This document shows positions 1-13,400 of a stretch of DNA of 64,000 bases, piece after piece. The first letter of the stretch is position 1; each line of letters opens with the position of its first letter. The DNA is from Filosporella fistucella (lineage: Eukaryota; Ascomycota; Leotiomycetes; Helotiales). The position numbers and the translations under genes are program-made. The stretch covers positions 2,170,001 to 2,234,000 of the forward strand of contig JAQJZZ010000008.1 of assembly GCA_030077755.1 (NCBI GenBank). The letters are read 5' to 3'. The notes under the pieces are model-generated. The model did no database searches. It saw nothing but the letters and a program-made list of their open reading frames with translations, and had not been told where the DNA came from.

Positions 1-675
1 AAGGTAGGAAGAAGCAATGAAGTGAACATGGTGAGGCCAGTTGCAGTCCAGCAAGAGTAGGAATGCAAGGAGCTTTTAGAATATTAGGTTTCATGCAAGT
101 AGCGATTGACTGATGAGCTGAGAGATTGGCACAATGCTTCGGTTCATATGCTATTAAATGGAGACAAAGACACTTTCACACTGTAGGTAGACGTGAGTAA
201 CATAATGAAAGAAGACAGTATGGCAGCCGCGTGCTGGAAGAATACACCTGCTTGAGCTCATAAAGTAAGCAAAGTCATTCATCACTTGATGACAATAGAA
301 GCTTGTTACAGGCAGGAATGGCTAGTATCACATGCGAACTGGGGCGAAAGAATATGTAAAGGCTCTTCCATGTATTCAGGCCAAAGAAACGATCATAAGA
401 ACAGATGAACCAGGCATAAGAATATCGAAAGCGAAAACGACCCATCCCAATCCATGGAAACAGTATGTACGGTGGTGCATACCATTATACCCTCCCTGAC
501 ATCCATACAATCCACCATGTGCAAACTCCTCGAACGCCAGGACGCTCCAGTCATACATAAACACAAGGGGGTATCAGAGCATAAGTCATTCCAGTATTGT
601 AAAGTGGCTGGTGACGTGAGACTTCCTTATTGTATATGCAGATTTGGAGATTCATATCGTAAGTTAGAGCTGCAT
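1..675. other. Intergenic, no gene supported
   Basis: Open frames here are short, overlap each other on both strands and lack recognisable protein content. The right end is presumably the 3' untranslated region of the minus-strand gene that stops at 676. Confidence 0.5.
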
Positions 676-1423
676 TTACTTCTTCTTAGTAGCAGCGGCC
701 TTTTTAGCTCCAGTCGTATCAGTGCCCTTGATCTTCTTGGTACCGGCAGCCTGAAAGACAGTGTGATTAGAATTATAATTCCCACATTTCCTTTTTGGGA
801 GGTAAATTGGCAACTGGTAATAATGAAAGCATACTGAGACATATATCGCCCGATCCGTCTAGGAATCGAGCAGATGACAGAGAGAAAATTGCCCGCCACT
901 GGGAAAGCATTCAGGAAGAAGAATGAGGCGTTTCAAAATGTTCATTTTGTGGCAGGGGTGTCGCGTCCGGATAGCATCACAACAAGAGGTCGCGAGTACG
1001 TACCTTCTTTTCTGGGTTTGCGGTGACAGCTCCTTCAACCTTCTTGACTACTCCCTTGGCCTGTCAAGAAAGTTAGCAATGTTCTATACATTAAAGCGCA
1101 TCCCTCACCTTTGTAGCAACGCTTGTCTTCTTAGCTGGAGCTGCCTTCTTCTTGGTAACACCAACTGGCTTTGCAGCTTTGGTTGTGGTTGCCTTCTTTG
1201 GTCCACGCTTTGCCCCAGTGTTGGCAGTAGCTCTCTTCTTTGTAGTGACTGTGGTAGTCTCGGGGACGGTGGGGAAGACTCTTGGTCGGGAGTTTCCTAT
1301 ATTTCTTCAGCCGAGCCCAGTTTCGAGTAGTTTACGCGCTGAGCTATATTGATAGCTGACGGCGACATAACAACTTTTGGAAGAATACTGACCGGTCGCA
1401 GAGCGGGTACCTTCACGAGCCAT
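676..1423 (-). CDS. Small lysine/alanine-rich basic protein, four exons
   Basis: Exons, in order of transcription: 1423-1393, 1296-1109, 1060-1004 and 750-676 (TAA). Joined in frame they give 116 residues. Splice sites are GTCAGT/TAG, GTGAGG/CAG and GTACGT/CAG, and all phases fit. The product starts MAREGTRSATG, has a short Pro/Val/Thr stretch, and is then dominated by K, A and T with repeated PAKK/TKK/AKK motifs. It ends in a segment containing KGVVKKVEGAV and AAGTKKIKGT. The composition resembles a histone H1 tail or another chromatin-associated or nucleic-acid-binding protein, but no folded domain is visible. Similar short basic proteins occur widely in ascomycetes as conserved hypotheticals, from memory and unverified. 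The last intron, 253 bases, is long for this region. Function is unknown. Confidence 0.75.
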
Positions 1424-2818
1424 TGCTTCCTGTAAGATAATTAGTATATAAGTCTGTGGTGGATGTTTGCGCAGCATCGGCGCATCTCGAGGACGCGTCT
1501 AGAGCAATAGCGATGCGACGGGATCCTGCGATAGACTTACGGTTGATAGAGATCGGCTGATTTAAAAGTCTTTAAAGTTGATGGACAGGAGTCGCAAGTA
1601 TTGAGAGAGCTTAATACTCGAGTTGGAGGCTTGAATCAAGATTTCGTGACGAGTTGTGTAGTTCGAAGGTGGTTGGAGCTGGTGAGAGTTGTTGTTATGC
1701 AGTCGATCTAGCGGGATTGCCACGGCCCTGGATAGCCGCACGGATAAAACGAACTAGATTTCAAAATGTTGTATAATTCTTTTGGGCTGGAATCAGGTGG
1801 AGATGAAGGAGATAATTTTATTTAATATCACTATGTGTATAAAATAGAAGCAAACCCTCCTGATTGTTTTATGGAAAGCTGTTTATCACGTGCTGCACAT
1901 CCTTCTTAAGGTAACCCCGCCGAGTCATTACAGTCATAGGCTTATAGGCAACATCATTTCCTCGATCGTTTTTAGAATGCTTGGGCAAGCATGGAGAGAG
2001 TTCTGTGCCAAGATGCTGGGTGGAAGATCAGAAGTCTCTTGAGATCGAGAGGTTTTCCATACTATTGTGAATAACAAAATTAGTGTTGCCAATATGCAGC
2101 TGATAAGCAGCTGAATCACTAGGGAGCAATGAATAAGTAATGGATTCAACAAAAAAGGAGTCCAGAGAGAACGATATGCGAGATCGTGGCATGCCAACAA
2201 CTTTATTGGTAGCTCAATCCATTCTGGCTCCAGATGGCAAAAGATGCTATTCGCTTACCCCTATTCAAACTACCGAAGTCCTTCGTGAATAAAGTAAAGC
2301 CCTTCCAATCGTCAAGTCATTAGGTTTAATAGATTTTAGTATTCCAGGACAGAGTGGTTGGCCATGATGGATGACGACGAAGTGAGTGTTTTGTAGATCC
2401 AAACCTGGTCGATAATGTACCGACTTGCTCTACCCGAGTTTCAAAGAGAGCAACAGGCCTGGGAGAGTATTAATAGCAACAAGAATTATGCGAACACAAT
2501 AGCAAACCAAGAATATGAGAAGCCGCCTGAAAGGAAGACTATAAACTCATCTGAATATTTCATTGGAACTTTCTCTCTCAGCACTAGTGGAATGATTGCT
2601 AATTGATACCAAAAACTGACATGATGACTTTGAGTCGACCGAACGACACATTGAATTTGATGCACTTGCCCCGACAATGGGGTTGCTCGTGAAATGATTT
2701 TTCTTTCCCTTTGCCTATATCGTCTATCCTTGAATGTACAGGGAATCTAGTGGAATGAACATATCGAAAGACTTAGAAAATCTCCAATCCAGCGCCACTA
2801 TGTTCTATAAGCAATTAC
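1424..2818. other. Intergenic between the basic protein and the carrier
   Basis: Promoter side of the basic-protein gene (left) and 3' side of the carrier gene (right). Short open frames at 1934-2200 and 2415-2677 show no domain, no neighbouring exon and no family likeness. I see no RNA gene or repeat. Confidence 0.5.
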
Positions 2819-4005
2819 CTATGCTTCCCCTCTGACCTTGCGGAAGAAATCCATGACCCCAGTGAAAACGACGAGGAGGATACCACCACCTGGACCCAAT
2901 CTCAATACCTTGGGCAAAAATCCTTTATACAATGCGGAGAAGCCTTCCTCTTTGAAGACCGTTCCGACGGCAGGCCATGCCCAGTTATACTTAGGTATAG
3001 ATCCGGCAACCTTTGGACTGTTCTGGATACGTGACTTGACTACATCCATTGGAGTATTGACGATGGTACCGATGGTGCCACCGGTGGCGCCCGAAAGTAG
3101 ATCGAATCCCATCTGTGTCGTCTTGTTCTCGGTCTTTGGAAGTAGTGCTCGCACCTGGAAGATACATCCAAAATATCCGGCATTCCATAAGATATGTCTC
3201 CACAATGTACTTTCAAGACCATTGTACAAGGCGAGTGGCCCCTCAGCCTTGACTGTCTTGACAACACAATCAACCATCCCAGTATACTTTCCTGCCGAAG
3301 CACGGTCTTGTAGTCGGATCTTGATGAGCTCAAATGGAACAACAACAAAGGCTTCAGTAGCACCTGCAGTAGCTCCGGTAAGGACTGAGAGAGATTGGTT
3401 CATTTTGGCGACTCCAAAGATATCACGGTAGAACTTCCCCCAGGCGTCGTTTGCAGCGAATTTGGTAGCACGTTTAGGTGCTTCCATTAGAATTGGAGCT
3501 TCAATACCACGGTACAATCTCGAAAAACTATTTGGCATCAGATCAGAACACTTTTGTTACCGGAATAAATGTGACATGCCCTTCGGTTCTAACGATCTTC
3601 TGAAAGCAATCCACCATGCCAGTATATGCATCTGCGCCAGTTGCTCCTCCAGCCTGGAGTTGTCTATTGAAGAATTAATTGCTGTCATTTGCTGCTAATT
3701 TCGAGGTGTAGATTCGTTGCTTACATTCTGGTCTTGACCACATCTAAAGGATACCTGCATACTGATGTTAGTCTGATTGTTTACAATAATTCAAGAATGG
3801 GGAACATACATTACCAAGATCTAGAAAGATGAGGGATTTAGTCTGAAGTCAGATTCCAATTTGTTGGAGTAGGCATACCTCAGATACGCCAGCTACCGCA
3901 CCTGAAGAAATAGTCAGCTCCAATTGAACGGTGTAGAGCAATCCTGAATGCAAGTTTACCTGCGGCGAACTGGTAGATGAATGGCAAAGGCTTGTCGGAC
4001 GACAT
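2819..4005 (-). CDS. Mitochondrial 2-oxodicarboxylate carrier (Odc1/Odc2, SLC25A21 type)
   Basis: Six exons: 4005-3960, 3901-3879, 3820-3810, 3754-3725, 3663-3580 and 3527-2819, giving 300 residues, the usual carrier length. The three repeated carrier signatures PX[DE]XX[KR] are all present: PLDVVKTR (about residue 29), PFELIKIR (second repeat) and PMDVVKSR (third repeat). The run GIEAPILMEAPKRATKF and the general sequence match Odc carriers. These exchange 2-oxoadipate and 2-oxoglutarate across the inner mitochondrial membrane for lysine metabolism. The exon of only 11 bases (3810-3820) is needed for the first signature. The intron 3528-3579 begins GC rather than GT. It must be removed to join RTEG to FSRLYRG in frame. 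The start ATG opens MSSDKPLPF and lies 387 bases from the divergent dna2 start. The exact paralogue (Odc1 or Odc2) cannot be told. Confidence 0.93.
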
Positions 4006-4392
4006 GATGACGGCTTGCTTCTGGCAGGATGTCAGCTAGAATGCCTGTGGCAGGTTGATGTCAGGCAACGGTTACACACTCAAGTTCTTCAATCGATCTG
4101 GAAAGGTCGTACTTTGTATTTGCGGGGAGAGCTCTTATCGGACTCGAGGCATTTGAAGCTTCTGCCCCTGGCAATAGCCGATCCTCGGAAACCTCTAGCG
4201 GCCCGCCCCACAGTGCAGACGATATGGAATTGAGTAATATAGCACGTGACCATATGACCGCGTTCGCGTCCAGCCTTCCACTTTAACGCGTCGTGTGTTG
4301 ACAAGTTGAGAAATCGACATTTTCGAAGCTGCATTCCATACTAACGCACAATTTTGGGATTTAATGTAAAGACAAATGCCACCAACAACATA
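4006..4392. promoter_or_regulatory. Shared divergent promoter region, carrier / dna2
   Basis: The 387 bases between two start codons pointing away from each other must hold both core promoters and both 5' untranslated regions. No clear TATA box was found for either gene. Confidence 0.5.
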
Positions 4393-7300
4393 ATGCCTCT
4401 TCAGAAGTCGTTTTCTGATCAAAATCATTCCTCTAAATCAAAGGTTGGTTGATTTCTTGTCGCCATTCACGATGAATTACTGAATATCATCTAGCAGCAT
4501 CATCGGCCAGGATGGAATCGAAACAAAAGCTTTGGGGCACAGCAGTCGACTGGAGAGCCTCCTATGAAGCCTCTACAGGAGAAACCACCGATTCCAGTCT
4601 CAACGGCTTCGAAGAATAAATTGAGCGCCTTCCAATTTGTCGAAAATGCCAACAAGGAGCATGTCACAAAGCAGGTTATCAGCCTGCTTTCAGATGACGA
4701 GAAGGAAAATGAAGGAGCGAAATCAAAGAAACCGACTGCTGGCATAAGGGACCAAGTCTCCCAACAGGAGCTGCTCCAAATACCAGAGCTAGTTCGGAAG
4801 GACTTGCCATCAACGCCTGCTGGCAAATTGTCGTTGCCCGATTTGATTGGCATGGGGGACATACGTCGAGAAGTCGAGCAGATATCTCCTGAAGAGCGTA
4901 TTCAGTGGGATCATAGCGAATCTGTATCGACCTCTGCTTTTGGCGGTATCAGACGGGCAAGAAAACGAGCACGAAGCTCTTCTCCAGCATCCTCACCGGC
5001 TCAAGTCTCATCGCACTTCGGTTCCAAAGTCGAATCCATACACCCACAAGTGGATCCAGGGACCGAACTCTGGGGTCGATATTCTCGGAATGGATCCAGT
5101 GTCCCGACCCCTCAGGGTCAATCAATACCTGCATTAGCCCATATCTTACACGCATCCTCTCCACAACCGTCAAAAGAAGGAAGCACCCCGCGCTCAATAG
5201 CAGGATTTCGAAGGGCCAACAGTTGTGGAAATCAATTTCCCAAACGTAGAAGATTGGGTGGCGCAGATGGCGACGATGTTTTTACCGAGGCAGCAATCAT
5301 TGGACCATCCAAATTGTCTGTTTTGATTGAACGAGTTCAGCAAGGTTTATCGCAACCACAGCAGACGTCGACCTTGAATCAAAAATCTAATGGGGCAGAT
5401 TCTAAGCTGAAACGATCATTCTCCGAACTCAACTCCGCATCAAACGATGATGTTGATGTCGAGATGGTGAGCAGTCCATCATATCCACAACGGCAAAAGG
5501 CATGTTCGAAGTTGGAAGTAGCGCCGCAGCCAAATTCATCACCTGTTGGTCAATCGAATTCTTCCGATTATGGAGATTTTGATGACGACGAACTTGATGC
5601 AAGCTTGTTGGAAATGGTCGATATCAAATCAAACGAACCAATTTTAGGGCACCCGGACGTATTGAGATCCAGTTTGCCTCCTAAACCACAATATTCTTAC
5701 AAAAATAATACCGCCGGTGTCCGATCACCTCAACGGCAAGATCAGTCTGTACCGAAAGCTTCCAAAAACATGGATGATGAGTTTGACGATTCGGATGAGG
5801 AGCTGTTCGCGGAAGATCTGGAATTAATAGCAACACAATTCGATAATCAAACCGCAAGCAAGGGAGACGTGCCTGTGGTTGCCGAGCCTCCGGAAGCACA
5901 GGAGGAGAAGTCGATTATAAAGGAAGATTCCGATGATGAATTTGGAGACGGTGGTCTAGATGATCTGGATTTTGAAGCAGCAGAGGCTACGGCCACACAA
6001 TCTATACAGCAGACAGCAAATAGCCTCTTACCTGTACGTCCGAGATTGTCATAGTAATATACTATTTATTAAGCTAAGATTTTGTAGTCCATCCAAAAGG
6101 TGCAAGCCATTCAGAGATATTTAGTTACGACGATTACTGAGACTGAATTTGAAAATGCAAAAGGTCGACAGCAACGCGAAAAGGTACGTGGGCAGTGAAT
6201 TTCCCCGGATCCCAGCTGACATCGCAAGACACTCTTGCTCCAGATAGAGCACACGAAATTGATCAAAATGGTCAAACTTCGTGGTATATGGACTGAAACT
6301 CCTGTAACCACTAAAGCTTTTGTCCATGTTATTGGGACATTCAATAAGCAGGGCATATGCATTGTCGATGATGATCACAACATTCTGATCTTACATCCTG
6401 ACCACCTCATCTCATCAACAGTCGTGGCTGACTCATTTGGTTGCACCAGGCGTGCTGTACTCCAAGACCGAGTCAAAGCAACGAGCGATTCAAGTGCACC
6501 TCTTGTGTATGGCACGATTCTGCATGAAATATTCCAAGCTGCTATGCTCGCCAATAGGTGGGACACAGAATGGCTGAAAGAGCTGATTGAAGCCGTGGCA
6601 ACCAGACACCTAGAGGATTTATATACCATCAAGCTTCAGATACCACAAGCCGTCGAATATCTTGGTAGCAAAATGGGCGAGCTTCAAGCTTGGGCAGAGT
6701 TGTTTGTCTCTTCGCAGCCAAATGTAAGTTTTACTTCCTCTCAAATTTATTGTAAGCTAACCATGTTAAGCCACAAGCAATCGTCAAAGCTGGCAATGGC
6801 GAGACAGCTAGCATGTGTGTCAGTAAATTGCTCGATGTGGAAGAGCATGTTTGGTCGCCAATGTACGGATTAAAAGGTAACATCGACGCAACTGTTCAGG
6901 TCACTATGCAGGATGGGAATGAAACGCGAACCTTGACTGTTCCTTTCGAGGTCAAGACAGGCAAGAACCCAAGTGCAGCACACCGTGCCCAAACAGCTCT
7001 CTACAATCTTCTTTTGTCGGATCGCTACGATGTGGAGATCGCATATGGAATTCTCTACTACATGGAAACGTCAGAAACGATCAGAATCCCTGCAATTCGG
7101 CATGAACTCCGACATATGATCATGCAACGGAATGAGCTTGCGTGTTTTGTGCGCGAAAGACATGCTCAATTGCCACCGATGCTCAAGAAGGAGAATATGT
7201 GTAATCGATGTTATGCAAAAGTACCTTGTTTCATCTATCATAAACTTGCAGATGATGGCAATGGCGAAACTAGCGGAATGAAGGCCAAGTTTGATGAGGT

Positions 7301-9635
7301 GGTCAAACATCTCACACCGAAACACAAGGACTTCTTCCTCAAATGGGATGATTTACTCACCAAGGAGGAGAAGGAGAGTCTGAAGTTCCGCCGAGAGTTG
7401 TGGACGATGCTGAGTTCAGAGCGAGAGAAGTTGGGCAGATGCTTCTCCAATGTGATCATCGAACCGCGCTCTGCGTACGAAGATATTAACAGCTCGAAAA
7501 TAAATCGTTACACATATAATATGATCAAAGCCGATCCACCTGCCGGATTCTCGTTCCTTGAATCACAGATCATTGTTGGAGAACCAATCGTCATCTCCGA
7601 CGAAAGAGGGCATTTTGCGCTGGCGAACGGCTTTGTAACTCATGTGAGGAAACATCGTGTTTCCGTGGCTGTTGATCGTCGACTACATAACGCACGCATC
7701 CGCCAACCAGGCTTCGACGAAGTAAATAACCAAGTCTTCGCGAGCATCATGGAAGTTGCACCAGAAGGGGCGAGCCAAGAAGAGGCGGAAGGCAAGATCG
7801 TTGACGAACCAGTGAAGTACAGATTAGACAAGGACGAGTTTAGTAATGGAATGGCTACAGTACGCAACAACCTCATTCAAGTTATGGCTGATGGGCCCTA
7901 CGGCTCTCGACAGATCCGCGGTCTTGTTGTCGACCTCAATGCACCGAGATTCAAAACCCAAGCTACTTCGTACACCTTGAGGGATAGGGAGAGCATTAAT
8001 GTGGATCAGAGGAGAGCAATTCAGAAGGTTATGAGTGCTGAAGATTATGCATTGGTTCTTGGCATGCCCGGAACTGGTAAAACGACTACAATCGCACACA
8101 TCATTCGAGCACTGGTCTCTCAAGGAAAGAGTGTTCTGTTGACCTCATACACCCATACTGCAGTCGATAACATTCTTCTCAAACTGAAAGATGACCCTAT
8201 ACCTATCTTACGGTTAGGCACCGTATCTAAAATCAGTCCTGCTGTGCAAGAATTTGCAACTCTGGCGGCAACGACCAAGCAGTCATTCGAAGAGATCAGA
8301 AGCGCCTGGCACGATACTCCAATTGTAGCAACTACCTGTCTGGGTATCAATCATGCTATCTTCAACGAACGCACGTTTGACTACTGCATTGTGGATGAAG
8401 CATCTCAGATTACCCTTCCTGTCTGCCTAGGACCCATTCGCCTGGCACGAACATTCATTCTCGTAGGAGATCACTATCAATTGCCTCCTCTCGTACAAAA
8501 TGAAGAGGCACGAGCAGGTGGATTGGATATCAGTCTGTTTAAGCACCTGTCTGACACTCATCCCAGTTCAGTCGTCTATCTGGAGCACCAGTATCGTATG
8601 TGTGAGGATGTCATGGCACTTTCTAACAACCTTATCTACAACGGTCGCCTCAAATGTGGATCGCAAGAAGTAGCAGAGAAGTGCATTTCAATTCCCAATA
8701 TCGCGGGCCTCCAAACTCACCATTTCAACCCTTCAACACTGTCAACTTCCCGCTCCCAGAAAAGTATATGTCCAGGCGCCATCCAAGGTCGGTGCTGGAT
8801 TCGTGATCTTATTGACCCTGCTACGAAAGTCAATTTCATCAATACCGATCCATTATTGCCTGAGTCTCGTGAGGAAGCAAAAGGGAATCGCATCGTCAAC
8901 CCCACAGAAGCAACAGTCTGTACACAGCTCGTCGAAGCACTTCTCTCCACCGGCATACCAGCAACCAATATAGGCGTAATGACACACTACCGCTCTCAGC
9001 TCTCTCTTCTCAAACACAGCCTCCGCTCCCACCCAGAAGTTGAGATGCATACCGCAGATCGCTTCCAAGGTCGCGACAAGGAAGTAATTATCCTCTCACT
9101 CGTGCGCTCCAATGAAGCAAAATCTATCGGCGAATTATTGAAGGATTGGCGAAGAATCAACGTAGCTTTTACAAGAGCCAAAACGAAGCTTCTTGTCATC
9201 GGATCTAGGGATACAATGAAAGGCCATGGGCCGAACGAAAAGGGGGAAGAAGAGATGGTTGCTAGGTTTGTGAAGTTGATGGAAGAAAAGAATTGGGTAT
9301 ATGACTTACCGCAAAGTGCGTTGGGAGATCATGTGTTTGAGATTCCGAAGACGCAAACGCAGGCAAGTTGGGCACCGATGGAGGAAGTAAAATCAGCGAC
9401 GAGAGAGAAGGAAGAAAGGAAAGAAAAACGTGACATTGAGGATTTTGACGTTGGGATTTTGAGAGAAATTAAAGTGTTGAGTGAGAAAAAAATGGGCGTA
9501 GGCAAAGAGAACGTGATTGGAAATCTGAACGGGATCGCGGGCAAGAGACAGCCTGTTAAGAAGGTATACGGGAACAAGCCTTTCAAGATGCCAACAGGAG
9601 TGTTGAGAGATGTTATTAATGAGGCGTTGGGATAA
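4393..9635 (+). CDS. DNA replication ATP-dependent nuclease/helicase Dna2
   Basis: Five exons: 4393-4443, 4495-6033 (the acceptor could be 3 bases later), 6088-6183, 6244-6723 and 6771-9635, giving about 1676 residues. Dna2 processes long Okazaki-fragment flaps, resects double-strand breaks and acts at stalled forks in the nucleus. The first 550 residues are acidic, Ser-rich and probably disordered. The RecB-like nuclease follows, with GTILHEIF, the aspartate in GNIDAT and FEVKTGK (about residue 782). The iron-sulfur cluster cysteines are one in FGCTRR and a CX2CX5C group CNRCYAKVPC near residue 866. The superfamily-1 helicase has Walker A GMPGTGKTT (about 1153), VDEAS (about 1265), GDHYQLPP, DRFQGRDKE and INVAFTRAK. 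All key residues are intact. Starting at 4393 adds the conserved MPLQKSF/WNRNKSF leader; the frame alone would have suggested 4564. Confidence 0.96.
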
Positions 9636-10463
9636 TTTGGGTTAGCATTATTGACTAGGAGTATTGGCTAGGAGTATTATTGGCTATGGACTAGGTGGAA
9701 TGCTATTCGGGGTATGCATTATCTTGAATATTGCTTCGTGGCGGCAGATGATACCTCTCAGCGAGAACATTATGTGGAGCATAGGAATAGATCAAATAGA
9801 GTGAAATACACGACTGTAACATGTTGCTTTGTAAGATTCAGTGATATGATGAACCAAATTGAAAAGTTGCGTAGAAGGGGAGGTGTAGATTGAGGTAAAA
9901 TATGTCTGGAGGCAGGACAGAACGCACACAGACCGTGCCCATCCTGCAGCAACTCCACTATTTCTCATCCGGATTAATAGAAACTATAATTCCTGGAACC
10001 GATTGACTTCACCTTACGGCATCGGGCTTATGCTTTAAGGTGTAGTATTCCTCAATCCATAGCCATGCGACAACTCGGTCTACAATTCACTTCTTCCACC
10101 GCATCTCAAACTAAGTAAACTAAGAGTGGGCATTTAGATTGCCAGTATTCACATGACAGAAGCTTGCGAACTAAGTACCCTGTTCCACCCTCATTACATA
10201 AATTGGCTTGATTCATTAATTTGGGGATAATTACAGCTCGCAAACATGTAAGAGGAACATTTTGTACAGCTGTATCAGCATAACCCACCGAAGTACTTAT
10301 AATTGTGGCAACGGGTATTTCAGTGTGTGCGAACACAATCATCTCTCATGATCTCTTCGTACACCATTCCATCAATAGGGTCAAATCTATCAGTAGTTAG
10401 CAAACATACTTGAACCAACATCCACAACCCGTTGTCAACAGGGTAGTGTCCGAAGAGACAAAC
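9636..10463. other. Convergent intergenic region
   Basis: Lies between the stop codons of dna2 and the BRE4-like gene, so it carries two 3' untranslated regions. Apart from a short tandem repeat near its left end nothing is visible. Confidence 0.5.
9649..9694. repeat. Short imperfect tandem repeat
   Basis: Units of the form ATTGRCTAGGAGT are repeated, the last copy interrupted and varied. It sits just after the dna2 stop, probably in the 3' untranslated region. Confidence 0.6.
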
Positions 10464-13400
10464 TCACCCGACCTCCCCAACAATCTCCTTAGTGTACTTA
10501 ATCAACGTCTCCAGTTGCTTTACACACCCCGTCAAACTCTGACTGTAACTATAACTATAAATCTGACTCCACTTCCTGCCCTCCTTTCCCTCCTCGCCCC
10601 CATCAAACTCCCTCTCCACAATAGCCATATGATCCAATAACCTCTTCCTCGCCAGTGCCGCACTAGGCAGATACCTAGGCACCTGCCTATCGCCTCTTAG
10701 TGCCCCAGCTAAGACATATAAATTCATTAGTATGGCTGCAACGGCATCGCGTCGGAAAGCTAGCAGAGAGGATGCTGCTTCTGAGTTGGAAGAAAGAAAA
10801 TGTGGGTGGAAGAAGAGAGATGACTGCCGGACTGAAACGAGGTATTCGAAGAAGCGCTCGCATGCGTCTATTAGAGCGGAGTAGGGGAGGGGATTGAAGG
10901 GGCCGCGGAGACGGATTTCGTGGCGAGTGAGAGCGAGGAGTTGACGGATGCGGACGAAACCTTCGCGGAGACGACCTTCAAGCATTTCTGCGAAGTATTA
11001 GAAAAACATTGCAGACTCTGGAATAAGAAGAAATACCTGATCTTTCTATATCATCTTTCCCGGGCTCTTCACCTTGGTCATAGTAGACGTATTTAGCCAC
11101 CACACCTCGATAGATGATACTCGAGTATATTAGCATTGCTGACAGTGCTTTTCTAAGCTCATGTCGAGCTACGAAGGGCCAGAGGATCCAATTTACTACC
11201 ACGGCTGCTACAACTCCTGTCACAATAGCTACACCTCGCGTCCAGGCTATTTGAACGATGGAAGGCGAACCATCTACTGCTTCGGCTCCGAGTGAGACGA
11301 CAACAAAAGACATACACCCTACGATGCCGGAGCGGGGATGAGAGCTCTGTGTAAAGCGGTAGATCATTGGTATCATGAATATCGCTGCAAACACAGCCAT
11401 CACATAGGGATTTCCATCGGCTGCTCCATATGCTAATCCGCCCCACAGTGCTCCCAAAATACCACAGAAAGCACGAGTAACCAGGTCTTGGATGTTTCCT
11501 CCGACCCTAGGATGCGACATGACCCAGACCATGACCACCGCCCACCAACTTTCATTCTCGTTCCACCAGCCTCGACTTTGATCCAGCCAGGCTGGAATTG
11601 ATAGTAGGGATGTTGTGATAGCAACTTTGAGAGCGAACCTAGTTTCGAATCCTTGAAGCCTATGGAGAACGATCCATAATCTGTAACGGAATCGCTTGCG
11701 CCATGGTGCATGTGAATTTCTGTCCATCGCTACGTCTTCCTCCTCTTCGTATTTGCCGATTGTGTCCGTTCTTGTGACCTCTTGCTTCACGTCCTTGTCC
11801 TCTTTGCCTTCTTTGCGAGGCAAAGGCTTGTAAACATTTGCCATGCCCTTCATTGTCCTAGCCAATTGTGTCTGGCTGCGGAAATAGAAACCTGCTGTTA
11901 CGCCTCCTCTATCATGCCTGACCTGTGCATTCGTACGCTGTAGTGCTTTTCGAAAAGGATATGTTGGTAGGTGTAATCTCCATCCTGGCTTTCTCTGCTG
12001 CATTTCCATGACCTTGACTAGCAGATTTTCTACACTTGTGGCCCCAAGTCTGATCGGATGAACGAAGAGAAAAAGCTCCACCACCTCTGGATGATTAGAG
12101 TATGTTGGTGGTAGGTCAGGATTATCCATCAACGACTCTTCTTCTTCATCATACTTGATCATCGCTTTTCGTATTTTGGTGAGCGCGCCTAAAATGTCCG
12201 TTGGGACGTCTGCTGGAGGTCCAAGATATTTTCGATGCCCTGACATCTCCAGAAGGACAGCATCGCACCTGGCAAGCGAGGACCTCATGCAGGATAGCAA
12301 CTTCGAAGTGGGCTCAGCCAGTTTGCCTGCGACTAATTTCACAGCCTTTTCTTCGGAACTTGTCCGGAAGATAGAGGGCCGTAATCTAGATGCCCCAATG
12401 TCTATCACAACATCATTTCCATCACTTCTGGCTGGTTTATCGTCAAAAGACGGTCCAGTCTCTGTACTACCACCATATCCATCCCCACAAGTCGCATCTT
12501 CAAATTCGTCGAACAATTGAGTTTCTAACTTTAATGACAGGAGAGATCGAATGACAGCTTGCAATAGATTTCGCAAAGCCACAACATCTTTCGGTTGAAA
12601 CCGAGTTATCGAGATGTCTAAAACAAGATCCCGATGAGCTTGTGAGAGGTTAACAAAGGTCCATGCTAATTGTCGATGAAGCATTATATTGTCAGGCTGT
12701 GGTAGTGTCAATCCATCTTGCATCACACCAAAAGCATTATGCAAAGCTACAGCAAGAGGCCGTGCTCCAGCGTCAGGAATTACCGTGCAACATATCAAGA
12801 GACAAAGAGCCTGGCCGAAGAGCCAAGGAATACCAAAGCTGAATAACTTCTTCCAATCAACCTCATCAGATGTGTCCGCTAGTACCGTGTATGTGATGGC
12901 AAAACCCGCACACAGCACAAGCTGATAGATCCGAATGAAGTAGGATCTGAGAGCACCAATTGTGCCCATGAAGAGGATCAAGAAAGTAGCGAGAATCCCT
13001 CCGTAGCCTCTTCGAGCTATTGCTGTAGAGTCAGAGAGCCAAAGAGCAAAGGCTCCCCAACCTAGACCAGTAGCCGAACCAAGTATTGTAAGGAGAGCAC
13101 CATCAATCTGGGCCCCAACGGTTCGTCCCGGATGATTTATAATTGTGGAAAGAACCATTATATAGCTGTAACGACCCAACCAGGTTCGGACGACAGGTAT
13201 GAGGCAGAGAATGTAGGAAATGAAGAAGGCCAGAAAGGACTTTGTCAGCTTGATGCCAGCCCGTGTAGTAAAGACTGCAACAATGACACTTTTGATACCG
13301 TGCCATTGCTTGGGAAAGAAAGCCTTGGGAGAAAGAGGGTTCTTTTTCTTGAAAGCTGCGGGAAGAGTGTACTCTGCGTCTCTCATCAAATCCTCATGAT

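Noticed and set aside
454..837. Plus-strand open frame of 127 codons
   Set aside because: It overlaps the last exon of the well-supported minus-strand basic-protein gene and has no domain content.
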